NCBI GenBank assembly: GCA_964529005.1
Contig: CAZGUH010000003.1
Span: 1-64,000, forward strand
Direction of reading: 5' to 3'
DNA length: 64,000 nt
Source of the DNA: CAZGUH01 sp964529005
GTDB lineage: Bacteria > Actinomycetota > Acidimicrobiia > Acidimicrobiales > Ilumatobacteraceae
How positions within the stretch are numbered: position 1 is the first letter of the stretch; each line of letters starts with the position of its first letter. The position numbers and the translations under genes were made by a program. The notes below the pieces were generated by a model. It saw only the letters and a list, made by a program, of their open reading frames with translations, ran no database searches and was not told the DNA's origin. Of the stretch, positions 12,418 to 21,370 are shown one piece after another.

Positions 12418-13361
12418 GACGATGCCTCCTGGGCGAGATCGGTGGGGTTGGACGCCGGCGCAGCGAGCAGATCGAACAGCACGGCCATGCGCACCGCCAC
12501 GCCGTTCGTCACCTGCTGGGCGATCACGTTGCCCCGCAGCTGCGCGGGGTCGACGACCACCTCGACACCACGGTTCATCGGCCCGGGGTGCATCACCAGG
12601 GCGTGGGCCTGGAGATGCACGGCGCGCTCGGGGGTCAGCCCGAATCGGGTCGAGTACTCCCGCAAGCTCGGGATCAGCGCCTCGTGCATCCGCTCGCGCT
12701 GCATGCGCAGCAGGTACAGCACGTCGACCTTCCCCACGACCTCGTCGAGGTCCTCGGTGACGTCGATCGGCCAGCCCTCGACGGACGGCGGCAGCAGCGT
12801 TGGTGGGGCGACGACGGTGACGCGGGCGCCCAGCGCGGTGAAGGCCTTGATGCCGCTGCGGGCGACGCGACTGTGCCGGACGTCGCCGACGATCGCGATG
12901 TGGCGGTCGGCTAGGGCGCCGAACGACGAGCGGATCGTGTAGCAGTCGAGCAGCGCTTGCGTCGGATGCTCGTGCCACCCGTCGCCGGCGTTGACGATGC
13001 TGGCCTCGGTCCAGGCGCTGATCTGCCAGGGCACACCGCTCGAACGGTGGCGTACGACGAAGGCGTCGACGCCCATCGCGGCCACGGTCTCGACGGTGTC
13101 GCGCAGGCTCTCACCCTTGTTGACGCTGCTGGTGCTGACGCTGAAGCTCATCGTGTCGGCCGAGAGCCGCTTGGCTGCCGTCTCGAAGCTGAGGCGCGTG
13201 CGGGTGGAGTCCTCGAAGAACAGCGTGGCGACCGTCTTGCCACGCAGCGCGGGCACCTTGGCGAAGGGCCGGCTGTTGATCTCGACCATGTGGTCGGTCA
13301 GGTCGAGGAGCCTGGCGATGCCGCCGGGGCCGAGCTCGTCGATCGATCGCAGGTGCTTCAT
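12414..13361 (-). CDS. pyrB: Aspartate carbamoyltransferase catalytic subunit
   Basis: Condenses carbamoyl phosphate with aspartate, the committed pyrimidine step. 315 residues. The carbamoyl-phosphate motif FEDSTRTRLSFE is near residue 55 and HPTQALLD near residue 137; MHPGPMNRG marks the C-terminal aspartate domain. No regulatory pyrI gene is present, so control is likely through PyrR. The ATG overlaps the pyrR stop (ATGA). Confidence 0.97.
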   Translation of the reverse strand: MKHLRSIDELGPGGIARLLDLTDHMVEINSRPFAKVPALRGKTVATLFFEDSTRTRLSFETAAKRLSADTMSFSVSTSSVNKGESLRDTVETVAAMGVDAFVVRHRSSGVPWQISAWTEASIVNAGDGWHEHPTQALLDCYTIRSSFGALADRHIAIVGDVRHSRVARSGIKAFTALGARVTVVAPPTLLPPSVEGWPIDVTEDLDEVVGKVDVLYLLRMQRERMHEALIPSLREYSTRFGLTPERAVHLQAHALVMHPGPMNRGVEVVVDPAQLRGNVIAQQVTNGVAVRMAVLFDLLAAPASNPTDLAQEASS

Positions 13362-13891
13362 TGCGCGGCGCCGTTGAGGATCGTGACGCCGTCGGAGCTG
13401 ACCCGGACGTCCTCGGTGGCGCTGGTCGGCAGGTTCTTGCCGATGTAGTCGGGCCGGATCGGCAGCTCGCGGTGGCCGCGGTCGACCATCACCGCGAGCT
13501 GGACAGCCCGCGGACGGCCGTAGTCGTTCAAGGCGTCGAGCGCGGCGCGCACGGTGCGGCCGGTGAACAAGACGTCGTCGACCAGCACGACCGTCGCGCC
13601 GTCGAGGGCACACGGGATGTCGCTGACCGCGCCCGGCACGACAGGCCGCAGCCCGATGTCGTCGCGGTACATCGACACGTCGATCGAGCCGGCGGGCACC
13701 GGGTGGTCGGGCTCGATGCGGCCGATCGCGTCCGCCAGCGCACGAGCGATCCACACGCCGCCACGTTGGAGGCCCACAAGCACCACGCCCTCGAGACCCC
13801 GGTTGCGCTCGACGATCTCGTGCGCGATGCGGGTGATGGCGCGGCCGACGTCGTCGGCACGCAGCACGACCTTGCCGTGCGGGTGCTCCAT
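13358..13891 (-). CDS. pyrR: Bifunctional pyr operon RNA-binding regulator / uracil phosphoribosyltransferase PyrR
   Basis: Senses UMP/UTP and binds pyr leader RNA to repress the operon; the fold is a type I phosphoribosyltransferase. 177 residues. The PRPP loop VVLVDDVLFTGRTVRAA is near residue 98, and GLQRGGVWIA is the PPi-binding loop. First gene of the six-gene pyrimidine operon. The ATG follows a GGAGG that is buried in the PyrR-binding hairpin listed separately, so the protein should repress its own translation when uridylate is plentiful. Confidence 0.97.
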   Translation of the reverse strand: MEHPHGKVVLRADDVGRAITRIAHEIVERNRGLEGVVLVGLQRGGVWIARALADAIGRIEPDHPVPAGSIDVSMYRDDIGLRPVVPGAVSDIPCALDGATVVLVDDVLFTGRTVRAALDALNDYGRPRAVQLAVMVDRGHRELPIRPDYIGKNLPTSATEDVRVSSDGVTILNGAAQ

Positions 13892-13897
13892 GGATCT

Positions 13898-13938
13898 CCT
13901 CCGTTCGGGCCTCACGGGACCCGTTTGACGGTCGGAGG
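13898..13938 (-). promoter_or_regulatory. PyrR-binding RNA hairpin hiding the pyrR ribosome binding site
   Basis: Read on the minus strand: lower stem CCTCCG (13938-13933) pairs with CGGAGG (13903-13898); upper stem CGGG (13923-13920) pairs with CCCG (13909-13906) around the loop TCCCGTGAGG (13919-13910). The loop and closing bases, GGTCCCGTGAGGCC, fit the known PyrR consensus ARUCCNGNGAGGYU at all but the end positions. The Shine-Dalgarno GGAGG is entirely within the lower stem, seven bases before the ATG. This indicates translational repression rather than terminator-type attenuation. A TACAGT at 13945-13940 resembles a -10 element but no good -35 is seen. Confidence 0.85.
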
Positions 13939-13998
13939 CACTGTACCACCCGCCCCGAGCGACGCGCCCGAACGAGGCGCACGCCACGCTGCCGCGCG

Positions 13999-15594
13999 TC
14001 AGGAAGCTCGGCGGGCGACGACGACGTCGTCGCGGTCGAAGAGCACCTCGTAGGGGCCGCCGGGCGCGATCAGCGAGGCGAACATCGCCTCTTGCGCCGG
14101 CCCCACCTGGGTGCGGTCGACGACGAGGTACTCGATGGTCGACGGATCCGGCAGCCGCTCGCGGTCGTCGCTCGGATCGTTCGGGTCGTCGTTGCCCCAG
14201 TACGCGGGTTCGAACGGATTCGGCCAGTCGTAGATCTGCTCGCGATGGGCGAGGTGCGGCAGCAACGTGTAGGTCGCCGTCACGGATGCGTCGTCGGGGA
14301 CCAGCGAGAGCGCTTCGCGCATCGCGTCGTGCCGCGGGCTCTCGCGTGCCCACACGGCGTCGTTCTCGCTGAGCGGCGACGGCGACCAGGCGACGTTGCT
14401 GACGTACGAGCACACCAGGAGCCACGGGATGAGGAGCCGGCGGCCGAGCTTCGCCCGCCACACGAACCACGCCCCCTCGATCGCCGCGATCATCACCGGG
14501 GCGATCATCACCGCGGTGTACTGGTAGCGGATCGTGCGCGCGTAGGGGCTGAGGCCGATGACGCTGGCCAGCAGCTGGGGGGCCGCCATGGCCAGCGACA
14601 GCGGGGACAGCAGCGGCAGGCCGCCCAGAGGCAGCGTGAGGTCGCGGTAGAAGCGCAGCCGGTCGGGTTGCGTGGCGTCGCTGACCACCCGGTCGGGGTG
14701 GGCGATCATCGTCCGCACGACCTCGGGCACCGTGTCGCCGTAGTTGCCGTAGAAATAGGCGATGTAGAACGGCTGCTCGCCGCCGTTGAAGTGCGGGATG
14801 ACGAGCCGGGTGGCCACCACGTACCACATCGCGCCAAGCGCGATCGTCGCCGTCGCCATCGTCCATTCCTTCGATCGCCGCCCGGCGTCCCAATGGCGCA
14901 CCAGGAGGACGATGCCGAGGACGATCACCGCCAGCGCGGTGTCCTCGCGCGTCGACAGGGCGATCACCAGCGCGACGAAGAACGCTCTCCAGCGGCGCTT
15001 CGTCGCGAACCACCAGGCGAAGAGGAACGGCGTCACGACGAGCGCTTCGGGGTGGAAGTTCGCCCAGCTGATCCACTGGATCGGGGCGTACATCAGGTAA
15101 GCGGCGGCGAAGGCGAAGCCGATCCACGGCCGCCGGAAGCGGTCGCGGGCGATCAGGTACACGGGAATCGCGGCCAGCCCGAGAGCGAAGGCCTGGCTGA
15201 CGTAGAGGAAGCTCGGACCGGCGCCCAACCAGTAGAACGGCACGAACGCCACGACGATCAGGTTGAGGTGATGGCCCCAGAACTCCAGGCCCCGGACGGT
15301 GACGAAGCTCTGCCCGCCGCGCGACACGAGCCAGAACCCCTGGTCGTAGATCCCCATGTCGAACGACCAGCTGCCGAAGTTGTGGTACTGGCGAACCCCC
15401 ATCGAGCCGAACACGACGGTGAACGCCACGACCCCGGCGACGGTGAGCCATGCGGCCGGGTGCGTCTGGCGCGCCCGGAGGGCCGCGCGGCGCTCCCACG
15501 CGTCGGCGCGGGCGACCGATCTGGCGAGGCGGCCCGTCGGTTCGACCGCCGGGTCCGCGCCGAGAACGGGAGACGGAGCTTCGTCCACGGCCAC
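13999..15594 (-). CDS. DUF2079 polytopic membrane protein
   Basis: A 531-residue integral membrane protein of the DUF2079 family; function unknown, sometimes grouped with GT-C-like enzymes. The first predicted membrane segment is at about residues 48-66, followed by around nine more up to residue 400, then a soluble C-terminal region (about 405-531). Recognisable family stretches are SFDMGIYDQGFW near residue 75, WGHHLNLI near 107 and the acidic TREDTAL near 214. GTG start; a downstream GTG at codon 3 is also possible. It sits between the nusB and pyrR transcription units with about 107 bases to the pyrR ATG. Confidence 0.85.
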   Translation of the reverse strand: MAVDEAPSPVLGADPAVEPTGRLARSVARADAWERRAALRARQTHPAAWLTVAGVVAFTVVFGSMGVRQYHNFGSWSFDMGIYDQGFWLVSRGGQSFVTVRGLEFWGHHLNLIVVAFVPFYWLGAGPSFLYVSQAFALGLAAIPVYLIARDRFRRPWIGFAFAAAYLMYAPIQWISWANFHPEALVVTPFLFAWWFATKRRWRAFFVALVIALSTREDTALAVIVLGIVLLVRHWDAGRRSKEWTMATATIALGAMWYVVATRLVIPHFNGGEQPFYIAYFYGNYGDTVPEVVRTMIAHPDRVVSDATQPDRLRFYRDLTLPLGGLPLLSPLSLAMAAPQLLASVIGLSPYARTIRYQYTAVMIAPVMIAAIEGAWFVWRAKLGRRLLIPWLLVCSYVSNVAWSPSPLSENDAVWARESPRHDAMREALSLVPDDASVTATYTLLPHLAHREQIYDWPNPFEPAYWGNDDPNDPSDDRERLPDPSTIEYLVVDRTQVGPAQEAMFASLIAPGGPYEVLFDRDDVVVARRAS

Positions 15595-15625
15595 GTCTGC
15601 CGACGTTAACGGCCGCCGCGTCGGC

Positions 15626-16066
15626 TCAGCTCGGCAGCTCGGGCTCGGCCGCCCGCAGCAGCGGCGCGAGCGCGGAGAGCACGCCGTTCACGAACCGGCC
15701 GCTGTCGTCGGTGGAGAAGCGCTTGGCCAGCTCGACGGCCTCGTCGATCACCACGGCGACGGGGACGTCGGGTCGCTCACGGAGCTCGAACGCCGCCAGG
15801 CGCAGCACGTTGCGATCGATCGCCGGCATGCGCCCGAGCGCCCAGCCGTGGGCGTGCTCGGCGATCGTGCGGTCGAGCTCGTCGACGTGGGTCGCGACGC
15901 CGAGCACCAGCTCGCGGGTCATCGCGTCGGGTGTGCTGACCTGCGCGGCGAGCACCTCTGAGGCGGGAAGCGCCTTCGACTCGGCCTCGTAGAGGAGGAT
16001 CATCGCCCGCTCGCGGGCGTCGGATCGGTGGTCGTCGCCGGCGAGCCGCGTGCGGCGGCGGGCCAC
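15626..16066 (-). CDS. nusB: Transcription antitermination factor NusB
   Basis: Binds the boxA RNA with S10 and keeps rRNA transcription processive. 146 residues, all helical. ARERAMILLYEAESK at about residues 17-31 and the C-terminal FVNGVLSAL are diagnostic, and VVIDEAVELAKRFS precedes it. I chose the GTG two bases after the efp stop, which restores the basic N-terminal RRRTR arm; starting at the internal ATG would remove the boxA-binding helix. Paired with efp as in many bacteria. Confidence 0.93.
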   Translation of the reverse strand: MARRRTRLAGDDHRSDARERAMILLYEAESKALPASEVLAAQVSTPDAMTRELVLGVATHVDELDRTIAEHAHGWALGRMPAIDRNVLRLAAFELRERPDVPVAVVIDEAVELAKRFSTDDSGRFVNGVLSALAPLLRAAEPELPS

Positions 16067-16068
16067 GG

Positions 16069-16632
16069 TCAGACCCGGGTGATGTAGTCGCCGGAGCGGG
16101 TGTCCACCTTCACCCGGTCGCCGGTGTTGACGAACAGCGGCACCTGGACGACCTTGCCGGTCTCCAGCGTCGCAGGCTTGCGAGCCCCCGACACCCGGTC
16201 GCCCTGCACCCCCGGCTCGGTGTCGCTGACGGTGAGTTCGACCGAGGCCGGGATCTCGACGCTGACGATCTCGCCGTTGTAGACGGCGAGGATCGCGGTC
16301 ATCGACTCGATGAGGTAGTCGGCCGCGTCGCCGAGCGCCACCGGCGAGACCTGCATCTGCTCGTAGCTCTCGGTGTCCATGAACACGTAGTCGTCGCCGT
16401 CCCGATAGAGGAACTGCATGTCCTTCTTCTCGAGGATCGCCTGCTCGACGCGGATGCCGGCATTGAACGTGCGGTCGAAGACGTTGCCCGTCTTCAGGTT
16501 GCGGAGCTTGGTCCGCACGAAGGCGCCACCCTTGCCCGGCTTGACGTGCTGGAACTCGACGACCTGGAAGAGGCCGTTGTCGAGTTCGAGCGTGATGCCG
16601 TTCTTCAAGTCGTTGGTGGTGATGGCAGGCAT
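16069..16632 (-). CDS. efp: Elongation factor P
   Basis: Rescues ribosomes stalled at polyproline by entering the E site. 187 residues in three beta domains: KOW-like (1-65), OB (66-128) and C-terminal OB (130-187). The tip lysine Lys34 is present in HVKPGKGGAF. I see no modification enzyme (EpmA/YmfI type) here. GDRVKVDTRSGDYITRV is the standard C-terminus. The start ATG lies inside the end of the upstream peptidase gene (28-base overlap). Confidence 0.97.
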   Translation of the reverse strand: MPAITTNDLKNGITLELDNGLFQVVEFQHVKPGKGGAFVRTKLRNLKTGNVFDRTFNAGIRVEQAILEKKDMQFLYRDGDDYVFMDTESYEQMQVSPVALGDAADYLIESMTAILAVYNGEIVSVEIPASVELTVSDTEPGVQGDRVSGARKPATLETGKVVQVPLFVNTGDRVKVDTRSGDYITRV

Positions 16633-17741
16633 GGTGTGTCCTTGGGGGTCTTCGTGAGGATGCGGCACCCGTCCGTGGTGACCACCACGAGGTCCTCGAC
16701 CCGGACGCCGCCGAAGTCCCCACGATAGACGCCAGGCTCGACGGTGACGACGTCTCCGGGTTGCAGCGCGTCCTGCACGGTGGAGCCGAGATAGGGGTCC
16801 TCGTGGATCAGCAAGCCCACGCCATGCCCGGTTCCGTGGGAGAACCACGGTCCGAAGCCCGCAGCGGTGATCGCGTCCCGGCACACCGCGTCGACCTCGG
16901 CGCCACGAGCGCCGGCGCGGACCGCGTCGAGGCCCGCGCACTGGGCAGCGAGAACGACGGCGTACACCTCGGCCTGGAGCGGCGTCGGCTCGCCGACCAC
17001 GAACGTGCGCGTCATGTCGCTGTGGTAGCCGTCGTACAGCGCGCCGACGTCGACGATGACGTTGTGCCCTTCCTCGATCACCGTCGGCGTCGGGCGGTGG
17101 TGCGGCAACGGCGCGTTGGACGGCCCGGTGGCCACGATCGTGTCGTAGCTCGGCCCCTCCGCCCCGAGCTCGCGGGCGCGGGCGTCGAGCGCGTTGCGCA
17201 GCTGGGCCTCGCTCACACCCGGTTCGACGAGAGCGAGGCAATCGGCCAGCGCGGCGTCCGCGATCGCGCACGCACGGGCGATGCGAGCGATCTCGCCCTC
17301 GTCCTTGATGCGGCGGTGGCGCTCGATCACGCCCGTGGTCGGCACGAGCGACGGCGCCAGGTCGGCGTGCCAGGCGCGGTGCTCGGCGTAGGAGACGTGC
17401 TCGGCCTCGAACCCGAGGGCGCGAACGCCGTCGACGGCCTCGCGCACGAGCTCACGAGCGCGCGCCATCGTGCGGCCTTCCACGACCGTGGCCTCGACGC
17501 CATGGCCGGCGAGCTGCGCCCTGGCCTGCTCGGCGTACCTGCCGTCGGTCACCAGCACCATGTCGTCGGGATGGAGCACGACCCACCCGTTGGAGCCGGT
17601 GAAGCCGGTGAGCCAGCGGATGTTGGTGAGGTCGGTGACCAGCAGGGCGTCACACGCCGACTCGGCGGTGCGTTCACGCAGGTCGTCGCGAACCCGAGCC
17701 GCCCGGGCTGCCACCTGGAGCGGCGGCAGATCAGTCGTCAC
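16605..17741 (-). CDS. pepQ: Xaa-Pro aminopeptidase / dipeptidase, M24 family
   Basis: 378-residue pita-bread metallopeptidase that removes N-terminal residues before proline. An N-terminal creatinase-like domain (about 1-150) precedes the catalytic domain. Metal ligands: aspartates in VDVGALYDGYHSDMTRTF, histidine in SHGTGHGVGLLIHE, glutamates in VEPGVY and VRVEDLVV. Neighbouring efp deals with proline-rich translation, a recurrent pairing. The last 28 bases run into efp, so the C-terminal proline/threonine tail is encoded by overlapping sequence. GTG start, overlapping aroB by 11 bases. Confidence 0.92.
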   Translation of the reverse strand: MTTDLPPLQVAARAARVRDDLRERTAESACDALLVTDLTNIRWLTGFTGSNGWVVLHPDDMVLVTDGRYAEQARAQLAGHGVEATVVEGRTMARARELVREAVDGVRALGFEAEHVSYAEHRAWHADLAPSLVPTTGVIERHRRIKDEGEIARIARACAIADAALADCLALVEPGVSEAQLRNALDARARELGAEGPSYDTIVATGPSNAPLPHHRPTPTVIEEGHNVIVDVGALYDGYHSDMTRTFVVGEPTPLQAEVYAVVLAAQCAGLDAVRAGARGAEVDAVCRDAITAAGFGPWFSHGTGHGVGLLIHEDPYLGSTVQDALQPGDVVTVEPGVYRGDFGGVRVEDLVVVTTDGCRILTKTPKDTPCLPSPPTT

Positions 17742-18804
17742 CGCGACATCGTGTCACGCGCCTGGTCAGGCCCGCAGCGTCGGCCCGCATCCGCGCCAGC
17801 GCTGCCCGCACCGCGGTCTCGGGCACGGACGGCGCCACCTCGACGCCGTGCGGGCCGTCGAGCGCGAAAGTCAACCCGTCGAGCGCCTTCTTGTCGCGAC
17901 GCATCAGCGCGACGAGCTCGTCGTCGGACGCGTCGGGCGGCAGGCTGACGTCGAGCCCGTACGCCGTCCCCACCACCTCGTAGTGGTCGGCGACGCGCTC
18001 GTCGCTGATGCGGCCGAGCTCCCGAGCGAGATGGGCTGCGTACACGAGGCCGATGGCGACTGCCTCGCCGTGGGCCAGGCGATGGCCGCCGGCGATCTCG
18101 AGGGCGTGCGCGAGCGTGTGGCCGTAGTTGAGCAGAGCCCGCCGGCCACCCTCGCGCTCGTCGCTCGCCACGACGTCGGCCTTGATCGCCACGCATCGAG
18201 CGACGCGCTTCGCCAGCGGGAGCGCGAGCAGATCGTCGCCCGTGAGGAAGTGGTACTTCGCCATCTCGCCCAGCCCGCAGCGCATCTCGCGTTCGGGCAG
18301 CGAGTCGAGCGCGTCGAGGTCGCACAGCACGGCGGACGGCTGCCAGAACGCGCCGACGAGGTTCTTGCCCTCCGGCAGGTTGACACCGGTCTTGCCCCCG
18401 ACCGCGGCGTCGACCATGCCGAGCAGCGTCGTCGCGACGTGGACGACCGGCACGCCACGGTGCCAACACGCCGCCGCGAATCCGGCCACGTCGGTCACCA
18501 TGCCACCACCCACCCCGACGATCACGTCGTTGCGGGTGATCCCGGCGCGCGCGAACGTGCGCGTCAGCTGCTCGATCGTCGCCAGCGACTTGTGCGCCTC
18601 GCCGTGGCCGATCGTCACGACCTCGTGCGGAACGCCCGGGTCGACGTCGCAGGGCACACCGTCCTGCGTCACGACGACAGCGCGGCGGGCGGTTGCGGGC
18701 AGCAGGCTCGAGAGCTCGCGGCGCACTCCGTGCCCGACGACGACCGGGTACGAGCGAGCGCCGAGCGGAACCTCGACGAGGATCCGAGATTCCTGATCGT
18801 TCAT
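17731..18804 (-). CDS. aroB: 3-dehydroquinate synthase
   Basis: Second shikimate step: converts DAHP to 3-dehydroquinate using NAD and a divalent metal. 357 residues. GVGGGMVTDVAGFAAA near residue 98 binds the cofactor; TTLLGMVDAAVGGKTGVN and KNLVGAFWQP follow. The metal ligands are the glutamate in GLGEMAKYH and histidines in NYGHTLAHALE and LAHGEAVAIG. The ATG overlaps the aroK stop by ATGA. Confidence 0.97.
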   Translation of the reverse strand: MNDQESRILVEVPLGARSYPVVVGHGVRRELSSLLPATARRAVVVTQDGVPCDVDPGVPHEVVTIGHGEAHKSLATIEQLTRTFARAGITRNDVIVGVGGGMVTDVAGFAAACWHRGVPVVHVATTLLGMVDAAVGGKTGVNLPEGKNLVGAFWQPSAVLCDLDALDSLPEREMRCGLGEMAKYHFLTGDDLLALPLAKRVARCVAIKADVVASDEREGGRRALLNYGHTLAHALEIAGGHRLAHGEAVAIGLVYAAHLARELGRISDERVADHYEVVGTAYGLDVSLPPDASDDELVALMRRDKKALDGLTFALDGPHGVEVAPSVPETAVRAALARMRADAAGLTRRVTRCRGDD

Positions 18805-19331
18805 TGCAGGATGTCCTCCGCCACTTGCTCGGGCGTGCGCCCGGCCACGCAGACGACGTCGTCGGCGACCTCGCGATACAGCCGCTCGCGGTCGTCGGCC
18901 ATGCGGCGCAGCGTGCCCGCGGGATCGTCGTCGAGCAGCGGACGATGGCCCCCGTTGCGCACGCGCTCGGCGAGCACCTCGGTGTCCGCCTGGAGCCAGA
19001 CGACCCGGGCGTCGGCGGCCTTCAGCGCCTCGCGATTGATCGGGCTCAGCACCACCCCGCCGGCGGCCGCGATCACCGACGGCTCGTCGCTCGTCAGGGC
19101 GCGGCGCAGCGACGCGGTCTCGAGCGCGCGGAACGCCTCCTCGCCGTCGGTCGCGAAGATCTCGCGCACGGTGCGACCGGTCTCCGCTTCGATCTCCGCG
19201 TCGCTGTCGACGAGCGGGCGTTCCAACCGCTCGGCGAGCAAGCGCCCGACGGTGGTCTTTCCCGTGCCCATGAGACCGACGAGCACGAGGTGACGCGCGG
19301 TCGTGCGCGACGACGCAGCGGCGGAGGCCAC
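18801..19331 (-). CDS. aroK: Shikimate kinase
   Basis: Phosphorylates shikimate at the 3-hydroxyl. 176 residues. P-loop LMGTGKTTVGRLLA near residue 20; VDSDAEIEAETG and REIFATDGEEAFR provide the shikimate-binding aspartate and arginine; AAAGGVV is the GGG loop; RPLL lies in the lid. The GTG start shares one base with the aroC stop (TAGTG), so the aroC-aroK-aroB trio is probably translated as a coupled unit. Confidence 0.96.
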   Translation of the reverse strand: MASAAASSRTTARHLVLVGLMGTGKTTVGRLLAERLERPLVDSDAEIEAETGRTVREIFATDGEEAFRALETASLRRALTSDEPSVIAAAGGVVLSPINREALKAADARVVWLQADTEVLAERVRNGGHRPLLDDDPAGTLRRMADDRERLYREVADDVVCVAGRTPEQVAEDILQ

Positions 19332-20500
19332 TATGCCTCGGTGAGCGACTTCGCGTATGCGGCGGCGTTGCGCGCGAACTCTGCGACGCTGTCGCCGCCG
19401 AACTTGCGTTGCGCCTCGGCGGCGATGACGAGTGCGACCATCGTCTCGGCGACCACGCCCATCGCCGGAACGGCGGTGACGTCGGTGCGCTCCTTGAAGC
19501 TGACGGTCTCTTCCTTCGTCACGACGTCGACGGTCTTGAGGGTCGGTCGATTGAGCGTGGCCAGCGGCTTCATCGCCGCGCGGACGACCAGCAGCTCGCC
19601 GGTCGTCATCCCGCCCTCGGTGCCGCCCGCCAGCGTGCTCTCGCGGCGGTAGTCCGCAGCGGCGGCATCCCATGTGATCGGGTCGTGCGCCGCGCTCCCC
19701 CGCCGCCCGGCGACCTCGAAGCCGTCGCCGATCTCGACCCCCTTGACCGCCTGGATGCTCATCACCGCTTGCGCGAGGAGCCCGTCGAGCTTGCGATCCC
19801 AGTGCACGTACGAACCGAGGCCCACGGGCAGGCCGTAGCCGAGCACCTCGACGACACCGCCGAGCGAATCGCCGTCCTTCGCCGCCGCCTTGATCTCGCC
19901 GATCATCGCCTGCTCGGCGGAGGCGTCGAAGCAGCGCACGTCCGACGCGTCGACGCGAGCGAGGTCGGTGGGCAACGGCCGGGCGCTCGACGTCGAGCGA
20001 GCGGAGCCCATCTGGATCACGTGGGAGATGATGTCGACACCGAGCACCGACAGCAGCTTCTTCGCCACCGCGCCGGCGGCGACGCGCGCCGCTGTCTCGC
20101 GGGCGCTCGCCCGCTCGAGGACGTCGCGCGCGTCGGTGAAGCCGTACTTCTGCATGCCGGCGAGATCGGCGTGGCCAGGCCGCGGCTGGGTGAGCGGATC
20201 CTTGGTCGCTCCCGGGGCCGGCGACATCTCCTCGTGCCACCGATCGCTGCGGAACCACTCGGAGTTCTTGATCTCGATCGCGACCGGCGAGCCCAGCGTC
20301 CGCCCGTGCCGAACCCCGCCGAGCAGCGTCAGCTCGTCCTGCTCGAAGCGCTGGCGCGGGCCACGGCCGTACCCGAGGCGGCGGCGGGCCATCTCCGCCT
20401 GGATCTCCTCGACCGTGATCTCGAGCCCGGCAGGCAGACCCTCGACGATGACGACCAACGCCTGGCCATGGGACTCGCCGGCGGTCAGGAAGCGGAGCAC
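19331..20500 (-). CDS. aroC: Chorismate synthase
   Basis: Converts EPSP to chorismate with reduced FMN. 389 residues. TAGESHGQ at residues 7-14 is the first signature, RRLGYGRGPRQRFEQD the second and RPGHADLAGMQKYGF the third. GGTEGGMTTGE and the C-terminal KERTDVTAVPAMGVVAE are also conserved. Start GTG (VLRFLTAGES). EPSP synthase (aroA) is not in the window. Confidence 0.97.
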   Translation of the reverse strand: MLRFLTAGESHGQALVVIVEGLPAGLEITVEEIQAEMARRRLGYGRGPRQRFEQDELTLLGGVRHGRTLGSPVAIEIKNSEWFRSDRWHEEMSPAPGATKDPLTQPRPGHADLAGMQKYGFTDARDVLERASARETAARVAAGAVAKKLLSVLGVDIISHVIQMGSARSTSSARPLPTDLARVDASDVRCFDASAEQAMIGEIKAAAKDGDSLGGVVEVLGYGLPVGLGSYVHWDRKLDGLLAQAVMSIQAVKGVEIGDGFEVAGRRGSAAHDPITWDAAAADYRRESTLAGGTEGGMTTGELLVVRAAMKPLATLNRPTLKTVDVVTKEETVSFKERTDVTAVPAMGVVAETMVALVIAAEAQRKFGGDSVAEFARNAAAYAKSLTEA

Positions 20501-20542
20501 ATGCCAAGGCTAGCGAGTCGACGTCGGCGTTCCCGGGGCCGT

Positions 20543-21370
20543 TCAGGCGCGGGCGGCCAGCTCGCGCTCGGCCGCGGCCCGCATCACGCCGACGTCGGGG
20601 AGCGCCCCGGTCCACAGCTGCTGCTGCAGCGCCGCCTGGTGGACGAGCATCCCGAGGCCGTCGGCCGTGCGGGCGCCGCGTTCTGCGGCAGCAGCCAGCA
20701 GCGCGGTGCGCAACGGGTGGTAGACGAGGTCGGCGACGATGTGGCGCGGCTCGATCAGGTCGGCCGGAAAGGGCACATCGTCGGAGGCCATGCCCACCGA
20801 CGTCGCGTTGACGACGATGTCCGCCGCGGCGATGTCGGCCGGAGTCCCGACCGCACCGGCCGCGCCGGCGAGCGCCGCCGCCGTCTCGGCCGCGGATGCC
20901 GTGCGGTTCACCACGGTGACGGCGCGCGCCCCGGCGGCGGCGACGGCATGGGTCACGGCCCGTCCTGCCGCGCCCGCGCCGACGACCGCGACGTGAGCCC
21001 CGGCGACATCGATGCCAAGCGCAGCCAAGCTCGCCACGAACCCGGGGCCGTCGGTGGAATGGCCGCAGAGCCGACCGCCGTCGCCCACGACGACGGTGTT
21101 GACCGAGCGCAGCGCCTGCGCCGTCGGGTCGAGCACGTCGACGGCCCGCGCGACGTCCTCCTTGTGCGGCATCGTCACGGACAGCCCGGCCAGCCCCAGG
21201 CATCGCATCGCGCGCAGCGCGTCGGCTGCTTGGCCGGGGGCGACGTCGAACGCGGTGTAGATCCAATCGCGGCCGGCGGCGGCGAACGCCGCGTTGTGGA
21301 TCGCCGGCGACAGGCTGTGCTGCACGGGCGACCCGATGACGGCGGCGACCCGCGTGCGCGCGGTGATCAC
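20543..21370 (-). CDS. aroE: Shikimate dehydrogenase
   Basis: Reduces 3-dehydroshikimate with NADPH. 275 residues. The substrate-binding N-terminal domain has SLSPAIHNAAF and VTMPHKED (catalytic lysine); the Rossmann half has GAGAAGRAV and NRTAS, the NADP-type signature, then NATSVGM. The GTG start overlaps the mltG stop (GTGA). Together with aroC, aroK and aroB it gives four of seven shikimate-pathway steps in one operon. Confidence 0.95.
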   Translation of the reverse strand: MITARTRVAAVIGSPVQHSLSPAIHNAAFAAAGRDWIYTAFDVAPGQAADALRAMRCLGLAGLSVTMPHKEDVARAVDVLDPTAQALRSVNTVVVGDGGRLCGHSTDGPGFVASLAALGIDVAGAHVAVVGAGAAGRAVTHAVAAAGARAVTVVNRTASAAETAAALAGAAGAVGTPADIAAADIVVNATSVGMASDDVPFPADLIEPRHIVADLVYHPLRTALLAAAAERGARTADGLGMLVHQAALQQQLWTGALPDVGVMRAAAERELAARA

